Shown: piece by piece, positions 27,753 to 37,760 of the stretch
How the letters are laid out: every line of letters begins with the position of its first letter
Numbering within the stretch: position 1 is the stretch's first letter
Assembly: GCF_018861065.1 (NCBI RefSeq)
Contig: NZ_JAHKQO010000015.1
Span: 237,385 to 301,384 of the forward strand
Source of the DNA: Paraglaciecola arctica
GTDB lineage: Bacteria; Pseudomonadota; Gammaproteobacteria; Enterobacterales; Alteromonadaceae
DNA length: 64,000 bases
Direction of reading: 5' to 3'
Translations under genes and position numbers: made by a program
The notes under the pieces: model-generated
The model's database searches: none
Told to the model about the DNA's origin: nothing
The model's input: the letters and a program-made list of their open reading frames with translations, nothing else

Positions 27753-30230
27753 TTACAGGTTAGTTTCAAACAATTTGTATATTCTTCTGTACTCGTCTAA
27801 CCATGAACTAGGTTGCACAAAGCCATGCGATTCAACCGGATAGATCGCCGTCTCAAAATCCTGTTTTTCTAACTCAATTAAACGCTGAACTAATCTCACT
27901 ACATCTACAAAAAACACGTTACTGTCTATCATTGGAGCATTTATAAGCAATGGCTTTTGTAATCCTTCAGCAAAATAGATAGGTGAACTCCTTTCGTAAG
28001 CAATGGGATCGACATCAGGAGTGTTGAGGATGTTGGAAGTGTACCCGAAATTATAGTGTGCCCAATCGCTTACAGGTCGCAGTGCCGCACCCGCTTGGAA
28101 AAGCTCCGGCTCTTTAAAGAGTGCCATAAAAGTCATGAAGCCACCGTAAGAGCCACCATAAGTGCCTACTCGTTTAGGGTCTACATCTAAGTTGTTCACT
28201 AACCAATCCACTCCGTCTTGTAGATCTTGAATTTCTGGTGTGCCCATTTGCCGGTAAATAGCTGTGCGCCAGTCTCTACCGTAACCGGCAGAAGCTCGGT
28301 AATCCATATCAAGTACTACGTAACCTTGCTGAGCCAACAGGTTATGGAACATAAACTCTCTAAAATATGCCGACCAACCAAGATGTGAGTTTTGTAAGTA
28401 TCCCGCCCCATGATTAAACACTACTGCTTTATATTTGTTATCGGGTTGTTTATTTTTAGGAGCATACACCCGTGAATATATAGGCTGATTTGTGTGTGAC
28501 GATTTAATCGGCACGATATCAGGCGCTAACCAATCGATCTCCAAAAATGCCTGACTAGTCGTTTGTGTCAGTTGCATTGCTGACTGCTCAGAGACTGATT
28601 GCAAATATAATTCCGGAGGACGGACCAAACTAGAATGAGTTAACAATAGTGACTGTTCATCTGGGCTCAATTGATAATCTGTCATACCGTTTAGATTGGT
28701 TACTGATTCCAAACTGTCGTTGTCTAAATTGACACGATAAATTTCGTAAATGCCAGGGTGTTTTTTGTTTGCCTTAAAGTACATATATTGGTCGTCTGAG
28801 GTCAACGTTAACGAATCGACCTCAAAACTTCCAAAAGTCACTTGTTTCGCCGAAGCGCCTAATGGCTTAACATAAAGATGAGAATATCCACTTTCTTCAG
28901 ACAAGTAATACAGGTCGGTACTAGTGTTTAACCATCCAAAACTATTAAATCTATAATTAATCCACGCGTCATCATGCAAACGGTGTTGGTTAACTAATGT
29001 AGCCTCACTTAAATTAACCGTAGTAATCCATCTATCTTTGTTATCCCAAGCTTCAAGCATGATAGCGACGTTTTCACTATTGTTGTGCCATTGGATGGAG
29101 CCATTTGTTCCATTTAAAAGTTTTAAATCCCTTGGCAAACGATTAGTTGTATACGTCTTACCTTTCGCTTGTGCGTTTTCTCGCTTCACCGTTTCTAATA
29201 CGTCTTCGTTATAACCTGGCAAGTTGTTGTAACTCAGTTTTCGTTTATTGCGACTATCTAGGTCCACTAACCAGATGCTTTGATTGTTGGGTTCTGTGTC
29301 TGCCACTCTGCTACGCACATTGACTGTGGCAATTCTGCCATTTTCATTAATGTAATTGGGCATGATGTCATCCGCTTTACCCTTAATTGACGTAGCTTGC
29401 TCGACTAATATTAACCATTTTCCATTTGGAGATAGACTCACTTTTACCGTTTCACTACCCTCAGGGAAATAAAAATCAGCTGGGGCAACCGTGGCATTTT
29501 GTCGCGCCAGCTTTTGCGCATCTTCAAAGCGTGCTTTTCTTTGTTGGCGTTTTAACGCCACCACCTCAATTAACTGTTGCTGTTGCTGAGCAATGTAGTC
29601 TTCAGGCAGTTCTAATGCTGTTGGTTCATCAGTAAATTGCCAGCTTACCAACTGTTCATACAAGCCAAATTCAGGGTGAATAGCATAAATAGCATTGCCA
29701 CTTTGGAAACTTAATCGACCATCGCTTAAAAATTTCAAGTTGTATGGCTGTCGATTGTCTTTTGTCAGTTGTTTTAGCTCATTACTAGTAAGGTTCTTAA
29801 CAAAAATATTACCTTCGAACACCCAAGCTGCAGTATCTTTTTGTGTATTCAATACCCTATTTCTATAGGCATGAAAATGTAGTTGTGACAACTCAACTTT
29901 AGTGCCATTTCCTTGTTCATTTAAGTGTTTTTGCCATAGTACGTTCTGAAGTGAAGCTTGTTGTTTCTGTTGATAAAATACGCTTTGATTGTTATCCGAC
30001 CAATAGGCCGAAGTAGGTTGACGTCCAATCCAATCTGGATCAGCCATAATTTGTTGCAAAGTTAACAGCTTTGATTGTTGCTTAACCTCTACCGTCGCAG
30101 CCTTAATTGTTTGCGGTTTTAACGGCGCTGTTACAGCGGTTTGTGTAGACGCCGTTTGGGTTGCCGAACAAGCCGTTAGGAAACAAACAACACCGGCGAG
30201 TACTAAGTTTTTCCTATTCAGTTTTGACAC
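27753..30230 (-). CDS. S9 prolyl-oligopeptidase-family peptidase, lipoprotein
   Basis: Envelope peptidase of 825 residues, DPP-IV/acylaminoacyl-peptidase type. Lipoprotein signal with lipobox LTAC-S (Cys about 21). The N-terminal 530 residues have repeated beta-propeller blades (WLVDLDSRNKRKL, WLNTSTDLYYLSEESGYSHLYV). The C-terminal hydrolase domain carries the Ser in GTYGGSYGGFM (about 690), a likely Asp in MIDSNVFF, and His in PVESHGF. The usual HGxxDDNV stretch is changed to NAPMIDSNV, a small departure. Single gene. It would trim peptides outside the inner membrane. Confidence 0.9.
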   Translation of the reverse strand: MSKLNRKNLVLAGVVCFLTACSATQTASTQTAVTAPLKPQTIKAATVEVKQQSKLLTLQQIMADPDWIGRQPTSAYWSDNNQSVFYQQKQQASLQNVLWQKHLNEQGNGTKVELSQLHFHAYRNRVLNTQKDTAAWVFEGNIFVKNLTSNELKQLTKDNRQPYNLKFLSDGRLSFQSGNAIYAIHPEFGLYEQLVSWQFTDEPTALELPEDYIAQQQQQLIEVVALKRQQRKARFEDAQKLARQNATVAPADFYFPEGSETVKVSLSPNGKWLILVEQATSIKGKADDIMPNYINENGRIATVNVRSRVADTEPNNQSIWLVDLDSRNKRKLSYNNLPGYNEDVLETVKRENAQAKGKTYTTNRLPRDLKLLNGTNGSIQWHNNSENVAIMLEAWDNKDRWITTVNLSEATLVNQHRLHDDAWINYRFNSFGWLNTSTDLYYLSEESGYSHLYVKPLGASAKQVTFGSFEVDSLTLTSDDQYMYFKANKKHPGIYEIYRVNLDNDSLESVTNLNGMTDYQLSPDEQSLLLTHSSLVRPPELYLQSVSEQSAMQLTQTTSQAFLEIDWLAPDIVPIKSSHTNQPIYSRVYAPKNKQPDNKYKAVVFNHGAGYLQNSHLGWSAYFREFMFHNLLAQQGYVVLDMDYRASAGYGRDWRTAIYRQMGTPEIQDLQDGVDWLVNNLDVDPKRVGTYGGSYGGFMTFMALFKEPELFQAGAALRPVSDWAHYNFGYTSNILNTPDVDPIAYERSSPIYFAEGLQKPLLINAPMIDSNVFFVDVVRLVQRLIELEKQDFETAIYPVESHGFVQPSSWLDEYRRIYKLFETNL

Positions 30231-30532
30231 ACACTAAGCCTTATACAATTTAAAATGGAAGTCACCTAGGTATTAGAACGTACTCACGGGACATTTGGCA
30301 AAAATAAAAACTCAATAAGCCATAAATATAATAAGTACTTAAGTAATAAAAAATTTACATTTTCGCTATTACAAACAACAACGGGTGGATTGTTGTGCAA
30401 TGGAAGCACTGGCTAACTTCAACGTCATATTCGCTGTTTAGCCAGCAGATTCCCACCTTGATTAGATTAGACACCAATAAAAACGGCAACTTAATTGTTG
30501 CCGTAGATAAACTTCTATTTTTTAGATGTCCG
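30231..30532. other. Intergenic region
   Basis: 302 bases holding the promoter of the S9 peptidase gene and, at the right end, the terminator of the acyl-CoA operon. An AT-rich tract lies at 30300-30365. No gene seen. Confidence 0.45.
30475..30504 (-). terminator. Terminator of the acyl-CoA dehydrogenase operon
   Basis: Stem ACGGCAAC / GTTGCCGT with loop TTAATT (30483-30504). Read on the minus strand, it is followed by TTTTTATT, immediately past the SDR gene stop. Confidence 0.85.
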
Positions 30533-31297
30533 TTAGCTTAGGTAGCCGCCATCAACCACTACTGTTGTGCCAGTGGTATAACTAGACGCATCTGATACAA
30601 GATATAAAACCGTTCCGGCCATTTCATCTGGCTGTGCGGTTCTGCCTAAAGGAATTTGCATTAACGCGGTTTTAAGTATTTTGTCGTTACCCGTAAGCGC
30701 CGAAGCAAATTTAGTTTCAGTTAACCCTGGTAACAAGGCGTTCACCCTTATATTTAAACCACCGCACTCTTTGGCAAAAGCTTTAGTCATACTGATAACG
30801 GCCGCCTTAGTAATGGAGTAAATACCCTGACCCATGCCAGGCGATATGCCATTAACAGAAGCAGTATTGAGAATAACACCACCGCCCTGCTCCTTCATCA
30901 TTTTACCCGCTGCAGTAGACATGAAGAAATAGCCTCGAATATTCACATCAACGGTTTTATCGTAAGCTGCTAAATCAGTATCTAATATATGGCCAAAGTA
31001 AGGATTAGCTGCAGCGTTATTCACTAGGATATCTAAACGACCATATTGCTGGGAAATTTGTTCGAAAACGTTATCGATTTGCGCCATTTCGCCTACATGA
31101 CAAGCGATAGCTACGGCGTCACCACCCTCATCACGAATGCTTTGAGCAACGGCTTCGCATCCATCTATCTTGCGGCTAGAGACTATTACTCTGGCACCAT
31201 AGGCAGCCAGCAATCGTGCAATAGACTCGCCAATACCGCGGCTCGCGCCTGTTACTAATGCCACTCTACCAGTCAAATCAAAAATATCTTTTTTCAT
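30533..31297 (-). CDS. SDR-family oxidoreductase
   Basis: Short-chain dehydrogenase, 254 residues from ATG 31297 (MKKDIFDLTGRVALVTGASRGIG), preceded by AGAGAGA; an upstream in-frame start at 31324 would add nine residues that the family lacks. Motifs: TGASRGIGES, LVNNAAANPYFG, and the Ser-Tyr-Lys set NTASVNG...GIYSITKAA; the end TTVVVDGGYLS is typical. It is last in an operon with an acyl-CoA dehydrogenase and an MDR reductase, so it may act on a beta-hydroxyacyl-CoA or related alcohol. The substrate is not known. Confidence 0.88.
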   Translation of the reverse strand: MKKDIFDLTGRVALVTGASRGIGESIARLLAAYGARVIVSSRKIDGCEAVAQSIRDEGGDAVAIACHVGEMAQIDNVFEQISQQYGRLDILVNNAAANPYFGHILDTDLAAYDKTVDVNIRGYFFMSTAAGKMMKEQGGGVILNTASVNGISPGMGQGIYSITKAAVISMTKAFAKECGGLNIRVNALLPGLTETKFASALTGNDKILKTALMQIPLGRTAQPDEMAGTVLYLVSDASSYTTGTTVVVDGGYLS

Positions 31298-31335
31298 ACA
31301 TCTCTCTCTGTGAAATCGTCTCAAATTTGTAAATA

Positions 31336-32340
31336 TTAATCAGCTTCTACTTTAAGCACTAATTTACCCATGTTTTCGCCATTAAATAACATCAATAAGG
31401 TTTCAGGAAAATGCTCAATGCCTTTGACAACATGTTCTTTCGCGATGAGTTTTCCTTCAGCGATCCAGCCAGCCATTTCAGCAGCGGCTTTCGAATAGTT
31501 AGCAACATTGTCAAACACCACTATGCCTTCCATTCTGGCTCTATTCACCAATAGGGTCAGATAGTTAGACGGCCCCTTAACTGGAGTTGTATTGTTATAT
31601 TGACTGATAGCGCCACAAATTACGATGCGCGCTTTCATGCGAATTTGGGTTAACACATCGTCTAGAATATCGCCGCCAACATTGTCGAAATAGACGTCTA
31701 CACCTTTTGGACACGCAGTTTTGAGGGATTTTTTCACATCTTCATTTTTATAATCAATAGCTGCATCGAAACCCAACTCATTAACTAAATATGTACATTT
31801 ATCCGCACCGCCAGCAATGCCTACAACTTTGCAGCCTTTTATCTTAGCGATTTGCCCCACTATTGATCCAACGGCTCCTGCCGCACCAGATACCACTACA
31901 GTTTCTCCTGCTTTAGGTAAACCGGTATCGAGTAGACCAAAGTATGCTGTCATTCCAGGCATACCTAACACACCTAAATATCTCTCTAATGGTGCTAAAC
32001 TAGGGTCAATTTTGTGAAGCCCTTCAGTGCCTACAACCGCATATTTCTGAACACCACAATGCCCATATACGTAATCGCCTTCCGAAAATTCCTTACTCGT
32101 TGACTTAAGTATCTTACCCACTGTACTGGCGCGCATTACCGCACCAATTTGTACAGGCTCTATATAAGACTTGCCATCATTCATCCAACCACGCATTGCA
32201 GGATCGAGTGAAATATACTCTACTTGCACCAAAACTTGATCGTCATCTAACGCAGCGACTTCAGTTTCAACAAAATCCCAATTTTGCGGTGTTGGTGTTC
32301 CAACGGGTCGTGATGCTAATAAAAACTGTTTATTTTTCAT
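31336..32340 (-). CDS. NADP-dependent MDR oxidoreductase (CurA/LTB4DH type)
   Basis: Medium-chain dehydrogenase without catalytic zinc, 334 residues from ATG 32340 (MKNKQFLLASRPVGTPTPQNW), with ACGGA upstream. The nucleotide domain begins ETVVVSGAAGAVGSIVGQIAKIKG, and GVDVYFDNVGGDILDDVLTQI is the usual signature. Members such as curcumin reductase and prostaglandin/LTB4 reductases reduce alkenals and alkenones with NADPH. It is the middle gene of the acyl-CoA operon; reduction of an enoyl or enone intermediate is plausible but not shown. Confidence 0.88.
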   Translation of the reverse strand: MKNKQFLLASRPVGTPTPQNWDFVETEVAALDDDQVLVQVEYISLDPAMRGWMNDGKSYIEPVQIGAVMRASTVGKILKSTSKEFSEGDYVYGHCGVQKYAVVGTEGLHKIDPSLAPLERYLGVLGMPGMTAYFGLLDTGLPKAGETVVVSGAAGAVGSIVGQIAKIKGCKVVGIAGGADKCTYLVNELGFDAAIDYKNEDVKKSLKTACPKGVDVYFDNVGGDILDDVLTQIRMKARIVICGAISQYNNTTPVKGPSNYLTLLVNRARMEGIVVFDNVANYSKAAAEMAGWIAEGKLIAKEHVVKGIEHFPETLLMLFNGENMGKLVLKVEAD

Positions 32341-32388
32341 ATGTTTTCCGTATTTAGTCAATTTCTAACCTGATAAAGGGCAATATAA

Positions 32389-34194
32389 TTAGAACCATTC
32401 TGCTTGCATTTCACTGCAACTGTCGTCCATGTCATTAAGTAGTGCGATATCTCTTTGGACAGCTGGCAACTCCCAACGTACAAAATATTTAGCAGCCTGC
32501 ACTTTACCAAGATAAAACGCCCTATCTTCTTCCGTTAAGGTTGAATCTTGCAGCGCATTTTCCGCCACATTGGCTTGACGGATCCACATCCAACTCATTA
32601 CTACTTGACCAAATATATTCATGAAACAGGTAGCGTTGGCTAATAAAGTAGGTAATTTATCAGACATTAAATGTTGTCCAAGCATAGGTAATAGCGTTTG
32701 CATTTGTTGAATATAATGGAGCAATTCAGCGATCAGTTGCTGACTGTGTTTACCTTTAACTTGCGCAAAATCGGCTTCCATTCTTTGTTGCAGCAGTTTT
32801 AAACCTGAACCATTGGCTTGCCAAAGTTTACGGGTTAATAAATCCAATGCTTGAATACCGTTAGTCCCTTCGTGAATAGGGTTAAGTCGATTATCGCGCC
32901 AGCATTGTTCAACTGGATATTCGCGGGTATAACCCGAACCGCCTAACACTTGTATCGCCAAATCATTTGCTTTAGGACCAAACTCTGAAGGCCAAGCCTT
33001 TACAATAGGTGTTAACAAATCAAGCAACTCAGACGCCTGTCTTCTTTCGTCATCTGAAGTCAAGGTATGTGAATCATCCACTAATCGCGCGGCATAAAAA
33101 CATAATGCCATCGCCCCTTCAACATAAGATTTCTGCGCCAATAACATACGTTTGACGTCACCATGTTCGATAATAGTGGCGGGATTATCAGTGGGTTTGT
33201 TATTCGGGGCTACACGTCCTTGAGTTCGTTCTTTCGCGTACTCGAGAGAATATTGATAACCACTATAGCCGACCATTGCGGCACCAAATCCTACACCCAA
33301 GCGTGCTTCATTCATCATTAAGAACATGTAGCGCAGGCCCTGATGTTCTTCGCCGATTAAATAACCGTGACAATCTTGATTCTCGCCAAAGCTCAAGGCT
33401 GTAGAAGTGGTACCTCTATATCCCATTTTATGGATAAGTCCAGCCAATGCGACATCGTTTCGTTCTGCCGGGTTGCCCGCTTCATCGAGGCGAAACTTAG
33501 GTACCACAAATAATGAAATACCTTTAACACCTGCTGGCGCGCCTTGGATTTTCGCCAACACTAAATGCACTATGTTGTCTGACAATTCATGATCCCCTGC
33601 AGAGATAAAAATTTTATTTCCTTTAAGGCGGTAATTACCATCTTCATGTTTAACAGCTGTAGTATGGATATCCGCCAAAGACGAACCAGCATGAGGCTCT
33701 GTCAACGCCATGGTACCGGTGAACTCACCTGTCAACATTTTCGGCATAAACGCTTCTTTAAGCTGCTGCGAGGCAAAGTTACGAATCACATTAGCTGCCG
33801 CAATAGTTAAAAAGGGATAACCGGTACTTGAAGGGTTAGCAGCCATAAAATAGCCGGCACATGCGGTCATGATGGTTTCGGGAAGTTGCATTCCGCCTTC
33901 ATCAAAGTCAAAGCGTCCTGCAATCAAGCCCGACTCAACATAGGCATCAAACGCCTCTTTGACCTCGGGGATCATGTGTACTTTTTTACCGTCAAAAGTC
34001 GGCTCGTTAGCATCAGCTTTAGCATTGTGAGTGGCGAATTTTTCTGTTGCTATTTTGTTTGCGATGTCCATAACAGCGTCAAATGTTTCGCGGTTATGCT
34101 CTGAGAATCGTTCACGACCAAATAGGTTTTCAGTATCCAATAATTCGTATAATTGAAACGCCATTTCTTTACGTTTAACAAGTTCGTTGTTCAT
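32389..34194 (-). CDS. Acyl-CoA dehydrogenase, long form
   Basis: FAD enzyme that makes a 2-enoyl-CoA and passes electrons to ETF. 601 residues, longer than the about 380-residue core, with a C-terminal extension of about 130 residues as in the DmdC-like acyl-CoA dehydrogenases with a PF12806-type tail. Seen: MALTEPHAGSSLADI (FAD contact), FISAGDHE, IQVLGGSGYTREYPVEQCWRDNRLNPIHEGTNGIQALDL with the catalytic Glu in HEGTNG. It is first in the three-gene operon, divergent from an AraC-type regulator. Substrate chain length is not determined; a methylmercaptopropionyl-CoA role is possible but unproven. Confidence 0.9.
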   Translation of the reverse strand: MNNELVKRKEMAFQLYELLDTENLFGRERFSEHNRETFDAVMDIANKIATEKFATHNAKADANEPTFDGKKVHMIPEVKEAFDAYVESGLIAGRFDFDEGGMQLPETIMTACAGYFMAANPSSTGYPFLTIAAANVIRNFASQQLKEAFMPKMLTGEFTGTMALTEPHAGSSLADIHTTAVKHEDGNYRLKGNKIFISAGDHELSDNIVHLVLAKIQGAPAGVKGISLFVVPKFRLDEAGNPAERNDVALAGLIHKMGYRGTTSTALSFGENQDCHGYLIGEEHQGLRYMFLMMNEARLGVGFGAAMVGYSGYQYSLEYAKERTQGRVAPNNKPTDNPATIIEHGDVKRMLLAQKSYVEGAMALCFYAARLVDDSHTLTSDDERRQASELLDLLTPIVKAWPSEFGPKANDLAIQVLGGSGYTREYPVEQCWRDNRLNPIHEGTNGIQALDLLTRKLWQANGSGLKLLQQRMEADFAQVKGKHSQQLIAELLHYIQQMQTLLPMLGQHLMSDKLPTLLANATCFMNIFGQVVMSWMWIRQANVAENALQDSTLTEEDRAFYLGKVQAAKYFVRWELPAVQRDIALLNDMDDSCSEMQAEWF

Positions 34195-34285
34195 ATTGCT
34201 TAACCTTCACCAGTTATTACAGTTAAAGACTGTAAATGAATTAAATAATAGCCATAGATTGACAAAAATATCACTTCGCTATTAT

Positions 34286-34299
34286 TGTCATATATGACA
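34286..34299. promoter_or_regulatory. Perfect 14-bp palindrome in a divergent promoter
   Basis: TGTCATATATGACA lies between the acyl-CoA dehydrogenase operon and the divergent AraC/GlxA regulator gene. A half-site-like GGTCAT follows at 34317-34322. Position suggests an operator for the acyl-CoA operon or regulator; the binding protein is unknown. Confidence 0.4.
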
Positions 34300-34351
34300 T
34301 ATTAATGGTCATTCTGGACAGATATAACGAGTTGTTATTTATGCTCAATCA

Positions 34352-35344
34352 TTGCAGTTATTCACTGTGTTTAAAGTAACCATTTTAGGTTTCGATCAAG
34401 CCTATGCAAGTGCCATTACTGGAGCCTTAGACCTATTCGCTCTTGCAGGGGTAACATGGCAACGAATGCAAGGACAACAACCTTCTCCGTTTTTCGAAGT
34501 ACAGCTTGCATCTATAAAAAAACGTCCAGTTAGTTGTATTAATCAATTGGTTATTAATAGCCACGTTGCGATAGAAGATGTGACACACACCGACCTTTTA
34601 TTGATCCCTACTATTGGGGGTGAAATCATTAACGTTATCAACAAAAACCGAGCGTTATTGGCGCATATTCAAAAACACTTTGCTAATCATTCTGACATCG
34701 CGAGTAATTGCAGCGGTGCATTTTTATTGGCTGAAGCGGGATTATTAGATGGCAAAGAGGCCACCACTCATTGGGGATACGCAAGCCTGTTTAAGTCGCG
34801 CTACCCCGAAGTTAATTTATGTGCGGAAAAGATGATCACCTCAGCACAAAATATCTACTGTTCTGGTGGAGGCATGGCATGGTTCGATTTAGCGCTAATG
34901 TTAATTGAGCGCTATTGTGGCCACGACGTAGCCACCACAACAGCTAAAGCCCATGTCATCGACATATATCGCGGCGAACAAGTAGCCTATGCCAATATTC
35001 TTGCGAAAAAGTATCATCAAGACCCTGATGTATTAACCGTACAAGAATGGTTAGAAGCGAATTACAGTCAAAGAATAGCGGTGAGTGACCTACCCGCCTT
35101 GGTTAACTTATCTTTACGAACCTTCAATCGACGTTTTAAAAAAGCTACTGAACATAACCCACTAGAATATTTACAAACACTAAGAATTGAAGCTGCTAAA
35201 AAACAACTTGAAACAACTCACGATAGCGTAGAACGAATTATTACTCAGGTCGGTTATGACGATCTCAGTTCTTTTACAAGGCTATTTAAAAAACATACCG
35301 GGTTGTCACCTAGTCAATATGCAAAAAAGTTTAAGCGGTTATAA
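34352..35344 (+). CDS. GlxA-type AraC-family regulator
   Basis: 330 residues in two domains. N-terminal DJ-1/PfpI-like domain (about 5-195), with IASNCSGAFLLAEAGLLDGKEATTHW including the nucleophile-elbow Cys. C-terminal AraC DNA-binding domain with two helix-turn-helix units (VSDLPALVNLSLRTFNRRFKKATEHNPLEYLQTLRIEAAKKQL, and the second in ERIITQVGYDDLSSFTRLFKKHTGLSPSQY; given here as positions about 235-275 and 285-325). The start is uncertain: TTG 34352 or GTG 34367; neither has a good ribosome site. It is divergent from the acyl-CoA operon and probably controls it. The effector is unknown. Confidence 0.85.
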   Translation: MQLFTVFKVTILGFDQAYASAITGALDLFALAGVTWQRMQGQQPSPFFEVQLASIKKRPVSCINQLVINSHVAIEDVTHTDLLLIPTIGGEIINVINKNRALLAHIQKHFANHSDIASNCSGAFLLAEAGLLDGKEATTHWGYASLFKSRYPEVNLCAEKMITSAQNIYCSGGGMAWFDLALMLIERYCGHDVATTTAKAHVIDIYRGEQVAYANILAKKYHQDPDVLTVQEWLEANYSQRIAVSDLPALVNLSLRTFNRRFKKATEHNPLEYLQTLRIEAAKKQLETTHDSVERIITQVGYDDLSSFTRLFKKHTGLSPSQYAKKFKRL

Positions 35345-35628
35345 ACCCTAACAAAAAGTTGCATGTTTTTTGCTCTATACTTAGTAATGCGGTTGCTGAT
35401 TGTAATAATTTGTCAGTAAACTAGCCTAAGTGTATTGATACAACTAACACGCACCAATAAAAACCATAAATATCAACAACTTGTATGATTTTAAATGTTT
35501 TTATAGATTATTAGTTGAATGCATCAATATGAAACAATACTGCACATTTTTTGAACATTTAGGTTTAATGTAGTGGTAACCTAAAATCGACAGTTTATTT
35601 TACACACTAGTTTTACAGGAGAAAGACC

Positions 35629-35937
35629 ATGGCTTTTAAAAAACAATATTTGAAATCTAAAGCAGAATGCAAAGTGACATTCAAATTGTCAAAAGAGCAA
35701 GCCCATGCCGCTAAATCTGTGCGGTTAGTAGGTGATTTTAACGAGTGGGATCTTTCTACCACACCGATGAAGAAATTAAAAAACGGGGATTTCACAACTA
35801 CTATTAATTTACCTAAAGATTCAGAATATCAATTTCGATATTTATTAGATGATAAAGAGTGGGAAAATGACTGGGACGCAGATGCCTATATACCGTCAAC
35901 GGTTGCGTTCGCAGACAATTCAGTAGTTCAGGTTTAG
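35629..35937 (+). CDS. Small CBM48/isoamylase N-terminal-domain protein
   Basis: 102 residues, essentially one CBM48 (early-set glycogen-binding) domain: VRLVGDFNEWDLSTTPMKKLKNGDFTTTINL and YQFRYLLDDKEWENDWDADAY are the standard strands and sugar-contact aromatics. AGGAGA precedes the ATG at a good distance. Such stand-alone domains are common in gammaproteobacteria and are thought to bind alpha-glucan or act as a regulatory subunit; no activity is known. Single gene after a 284-base AT-rich gap, not linked to glycogen genes here. Confidence 0.87.
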   Translation: MAFKKQYLKSKAECKVTFKLSKEQAHAAKSVRLVGDFNEWDLSTTPMKKLKNGDFTTTINLPKDSEYQFRYLLDDKEWENDWDADAYIPSTVAFADNSVVQV

Positions 35938-36028
35938 TTAATGTAACTATTCTAGGTCATAGGATAAGTGAAACGCTTCGAGGTTATATAGCAACGCCCT
36001 GGCCTTAGAAGCTTTAAAACCTGCAGAA

Positions 36029-36064
36029 ATAAAAAAGCCATGACTAAATAGTCATGGCTTTTAA
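36029..36064 (-). terminator. Terminator of etfBA
   Basis: Stem AAAAGCCATGAC / GTCATGGCTTTT with loop TAAATA (36033-36062). The minus-strand side ends in a strong T-run, right after the etfA stop; the plus side is weaker. Confidence 0.88.
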
Positions 36065-36084
36065 CCGATATCTATATAAGTCGC

Positions 36085-37011
36085 TTATAATGCGGCTTCA
36101 AGCTCGGGCAATACTTCAAACAAATCACCCACTATGCCGTAATCAGCCACTTGGAATATTGGCGCTTCTTCGTCTTTGTTAATTGCTACAATGACTTTTG
36201 AATCTTTCATACCAGCTAAATGTTGAATCGCACCAGAAATACCCACTGCGATATATAGGTTAGGAGCAACAATTTTTCCTGTTTGCCCAACTTGCATATC
36301 ATTAGGAACAAAACCTGCGTCTACTGCGGCTCTTGAGGCGCCCATCGCAGCCCCTAATTTATCTGCAATACCGTCAAGAAGTTTAAAGTTCTCACCGTTT
36401 TGCATACCGCGACCACCTGAAATAATAACTTCAGCTGCAGTCAATTCTGGTCTTTCGGATTCAGTTAATTCAGCAGAAACAAAGGAGGATTTGTCTAAAG
36501 CCTTTTGCATATCACAAGCTTCAACTGGCGCTGAATTGCTCTCGCCAGCGGCATCAAATGCTGCAGTTCGAACCGTGATAACCTTAATGCTATCGCTAGA
36601 TTGCACTGTTGCAATAGCATTACCCGCGTAGATGGGGCGAACAAAGGTATCGGCGCTTTCTACTTTGATAATGTCAGAAATTTGCGCAACATCTAATAAC
36701 GCAGCCACTCTAGGCATAAAGTTTTTGCCGGTGGTAGTGGCGGCTGCCAATACATGGCTAGCGCCTTTACCTAATTCAGTGACTAAATCAGCGATATTTT
36801 CAGCCATTTGTTGTGCATAATCTGCACTGTCAGCCAACAATACTTTGGTCACGCCATCGATTTTAGCGGCCTGTTCTGCAACAGCTCCACACCCAGAACC
36901 AGCAACCAATAAGTGAATTTCGTCGCCTAACTGTGCGGCGGCGTGCATAAGTTTATGAGTTTCAGTTTTTAGCTGTTCGTTGTCATGTTCTGCATATACT
37001 AAAATAGCCAT
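36085..37011 (-). CDS. etfA: Electron transfer flavoprotein alpha subunit
   Basis: 308 residues. With EtfB it forms the FAD/AMP heterodimer that takes electrons from acyl-CoA dehydrogenases to ETF-QO. The C-terminal FAD domain has ISGGRGMQNGENFKLLDGIADKLGAAMGASRAAVDAGF, GQTGKIVAPNLYIAVGISGAIQHLAGM and IVAINKDEEAPIFQVADYGIVGD (about 190-300). The etfB stop and etfA start share position 37011. The gene is typical and complete. Confidence 0.96.
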   Translation of the reverse strand: MAILVYAEHDNEQLKTETHKLMHAAAQLGDEIHLLVAGSGCGAVAEQAAKIDGVTKVLLADSADYAQQMAENIADLVTELGKGASHVLAAATTTGKNFMPRVAALLDVAQISDIIKVESADTFVRPIYAGNAIATVQSSDSIKVITVRTAAFDAAGESNSAPVEACDMQKALDKSSFVSAELTESERPELTAAEVIISGGRGMQNGENFKLLDGIADKLGAAMGASRAAVDAGFVPNDMQVGQTGKIVAPNLYIAVGISGAIQHLAGMKDSKVIVAINKDEEAPIFQVADYGIVGDLFEVLPELEAAL

Positions 37012-37760
37012 TAGATCACCTTCGCTTCATTTTTTAATTTGTCTACTAATTCAGCAACATCTGCCACTATAATTCCACCTTTACGTTGCGCTGGCGGCTC
37101 TACTTTTAATACCTTCACATTTGATGTCAACTCAACACCAAAATCGGCAGCCGACTTAACTTCAAGAGGTTTACGCTTAGCTTTCATAATATTAGGTAAA
37201 GAAGCATAACGAGGTTCGTTTAACCTTAGATCTGTTGTTACTACGGCAGGTAAACTTAGTTCGACAGTCTGTAGACCACCGTCTATTTCACGCGTCACTT
37301 TTACTTTTCCTGAGTCAACTAAGACTTCCGAAGCAAATGTGCCCTGAGGCATGCCAGTTAAAGCAGCTAACATTTGGCCTGTTTGATTATTATCAGAATC
37401 AATAGATTGTTTGCCCAAAATAACCAAATCAGGCGACTCTTCTTCTACTACTTTTTGCAATAACTTAGCAATTTGTAATGAATCAAGAGTTAAATCAGTA
37501 TCAATTTGGATACCACGATCTGCACCAAGAGCCAAAGACGTACGAATCTGTTCCTGACAACTTTTATTGCCAACAGAGACCACTACAATTTCTGTAGCCA
37601 CACCCTTTTCTTTCAAGCGAACCGCTTCTTCTACCGCAATTTCACAAAAAGGATTAATCGACATTTTGGCGTTAGTTAAATCAACTGCACTATTGTCTGC
37701 CTTAACCCTGACTTTTACATTGTAATCAATGGCACGTTTTACTGGCACGAGTATTTTCAT
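37011..37760 (-). CDS. etfB: Electron transfer flavoprotein beta subunit
   Basis: 249 residues from ATG 37760 ([20 protein letters not shown]). An in-frame GTG at 37766 is rejected as the start because it belongs to the ribosome-binding sequence AGAGGTG. ETF signature: [64 protein letters not shown] spans about residues 120-190 (AMP binding and the partner-recognition loop). First gene of etfBA; divergent from ETF-QO with a palindromic candidate operator between. Confidence 0.96.
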   Translation of the reverse strand: MKILVPVKRAIDYNVKVRVKADNSAVDLTNAKMSINPFCEIAVEEAVRLKEKGVATEIVVVSVGNKSCQEQIRTSLALGADRGIQIDTDLTLDSLQIAKLLQKVVEEESPDLVILGKQSIDSDNNQTGQMLAALTGMPQGTFASEVLVDSGKVKVTREIDGGLQTVELSLPAVVTTDLRLNEPRYASLPNIMKAKRKPLEVKSAADFGVELTSNVKVLKVEPPAQRKGGIIVADVAELVDKLKNEAKVI

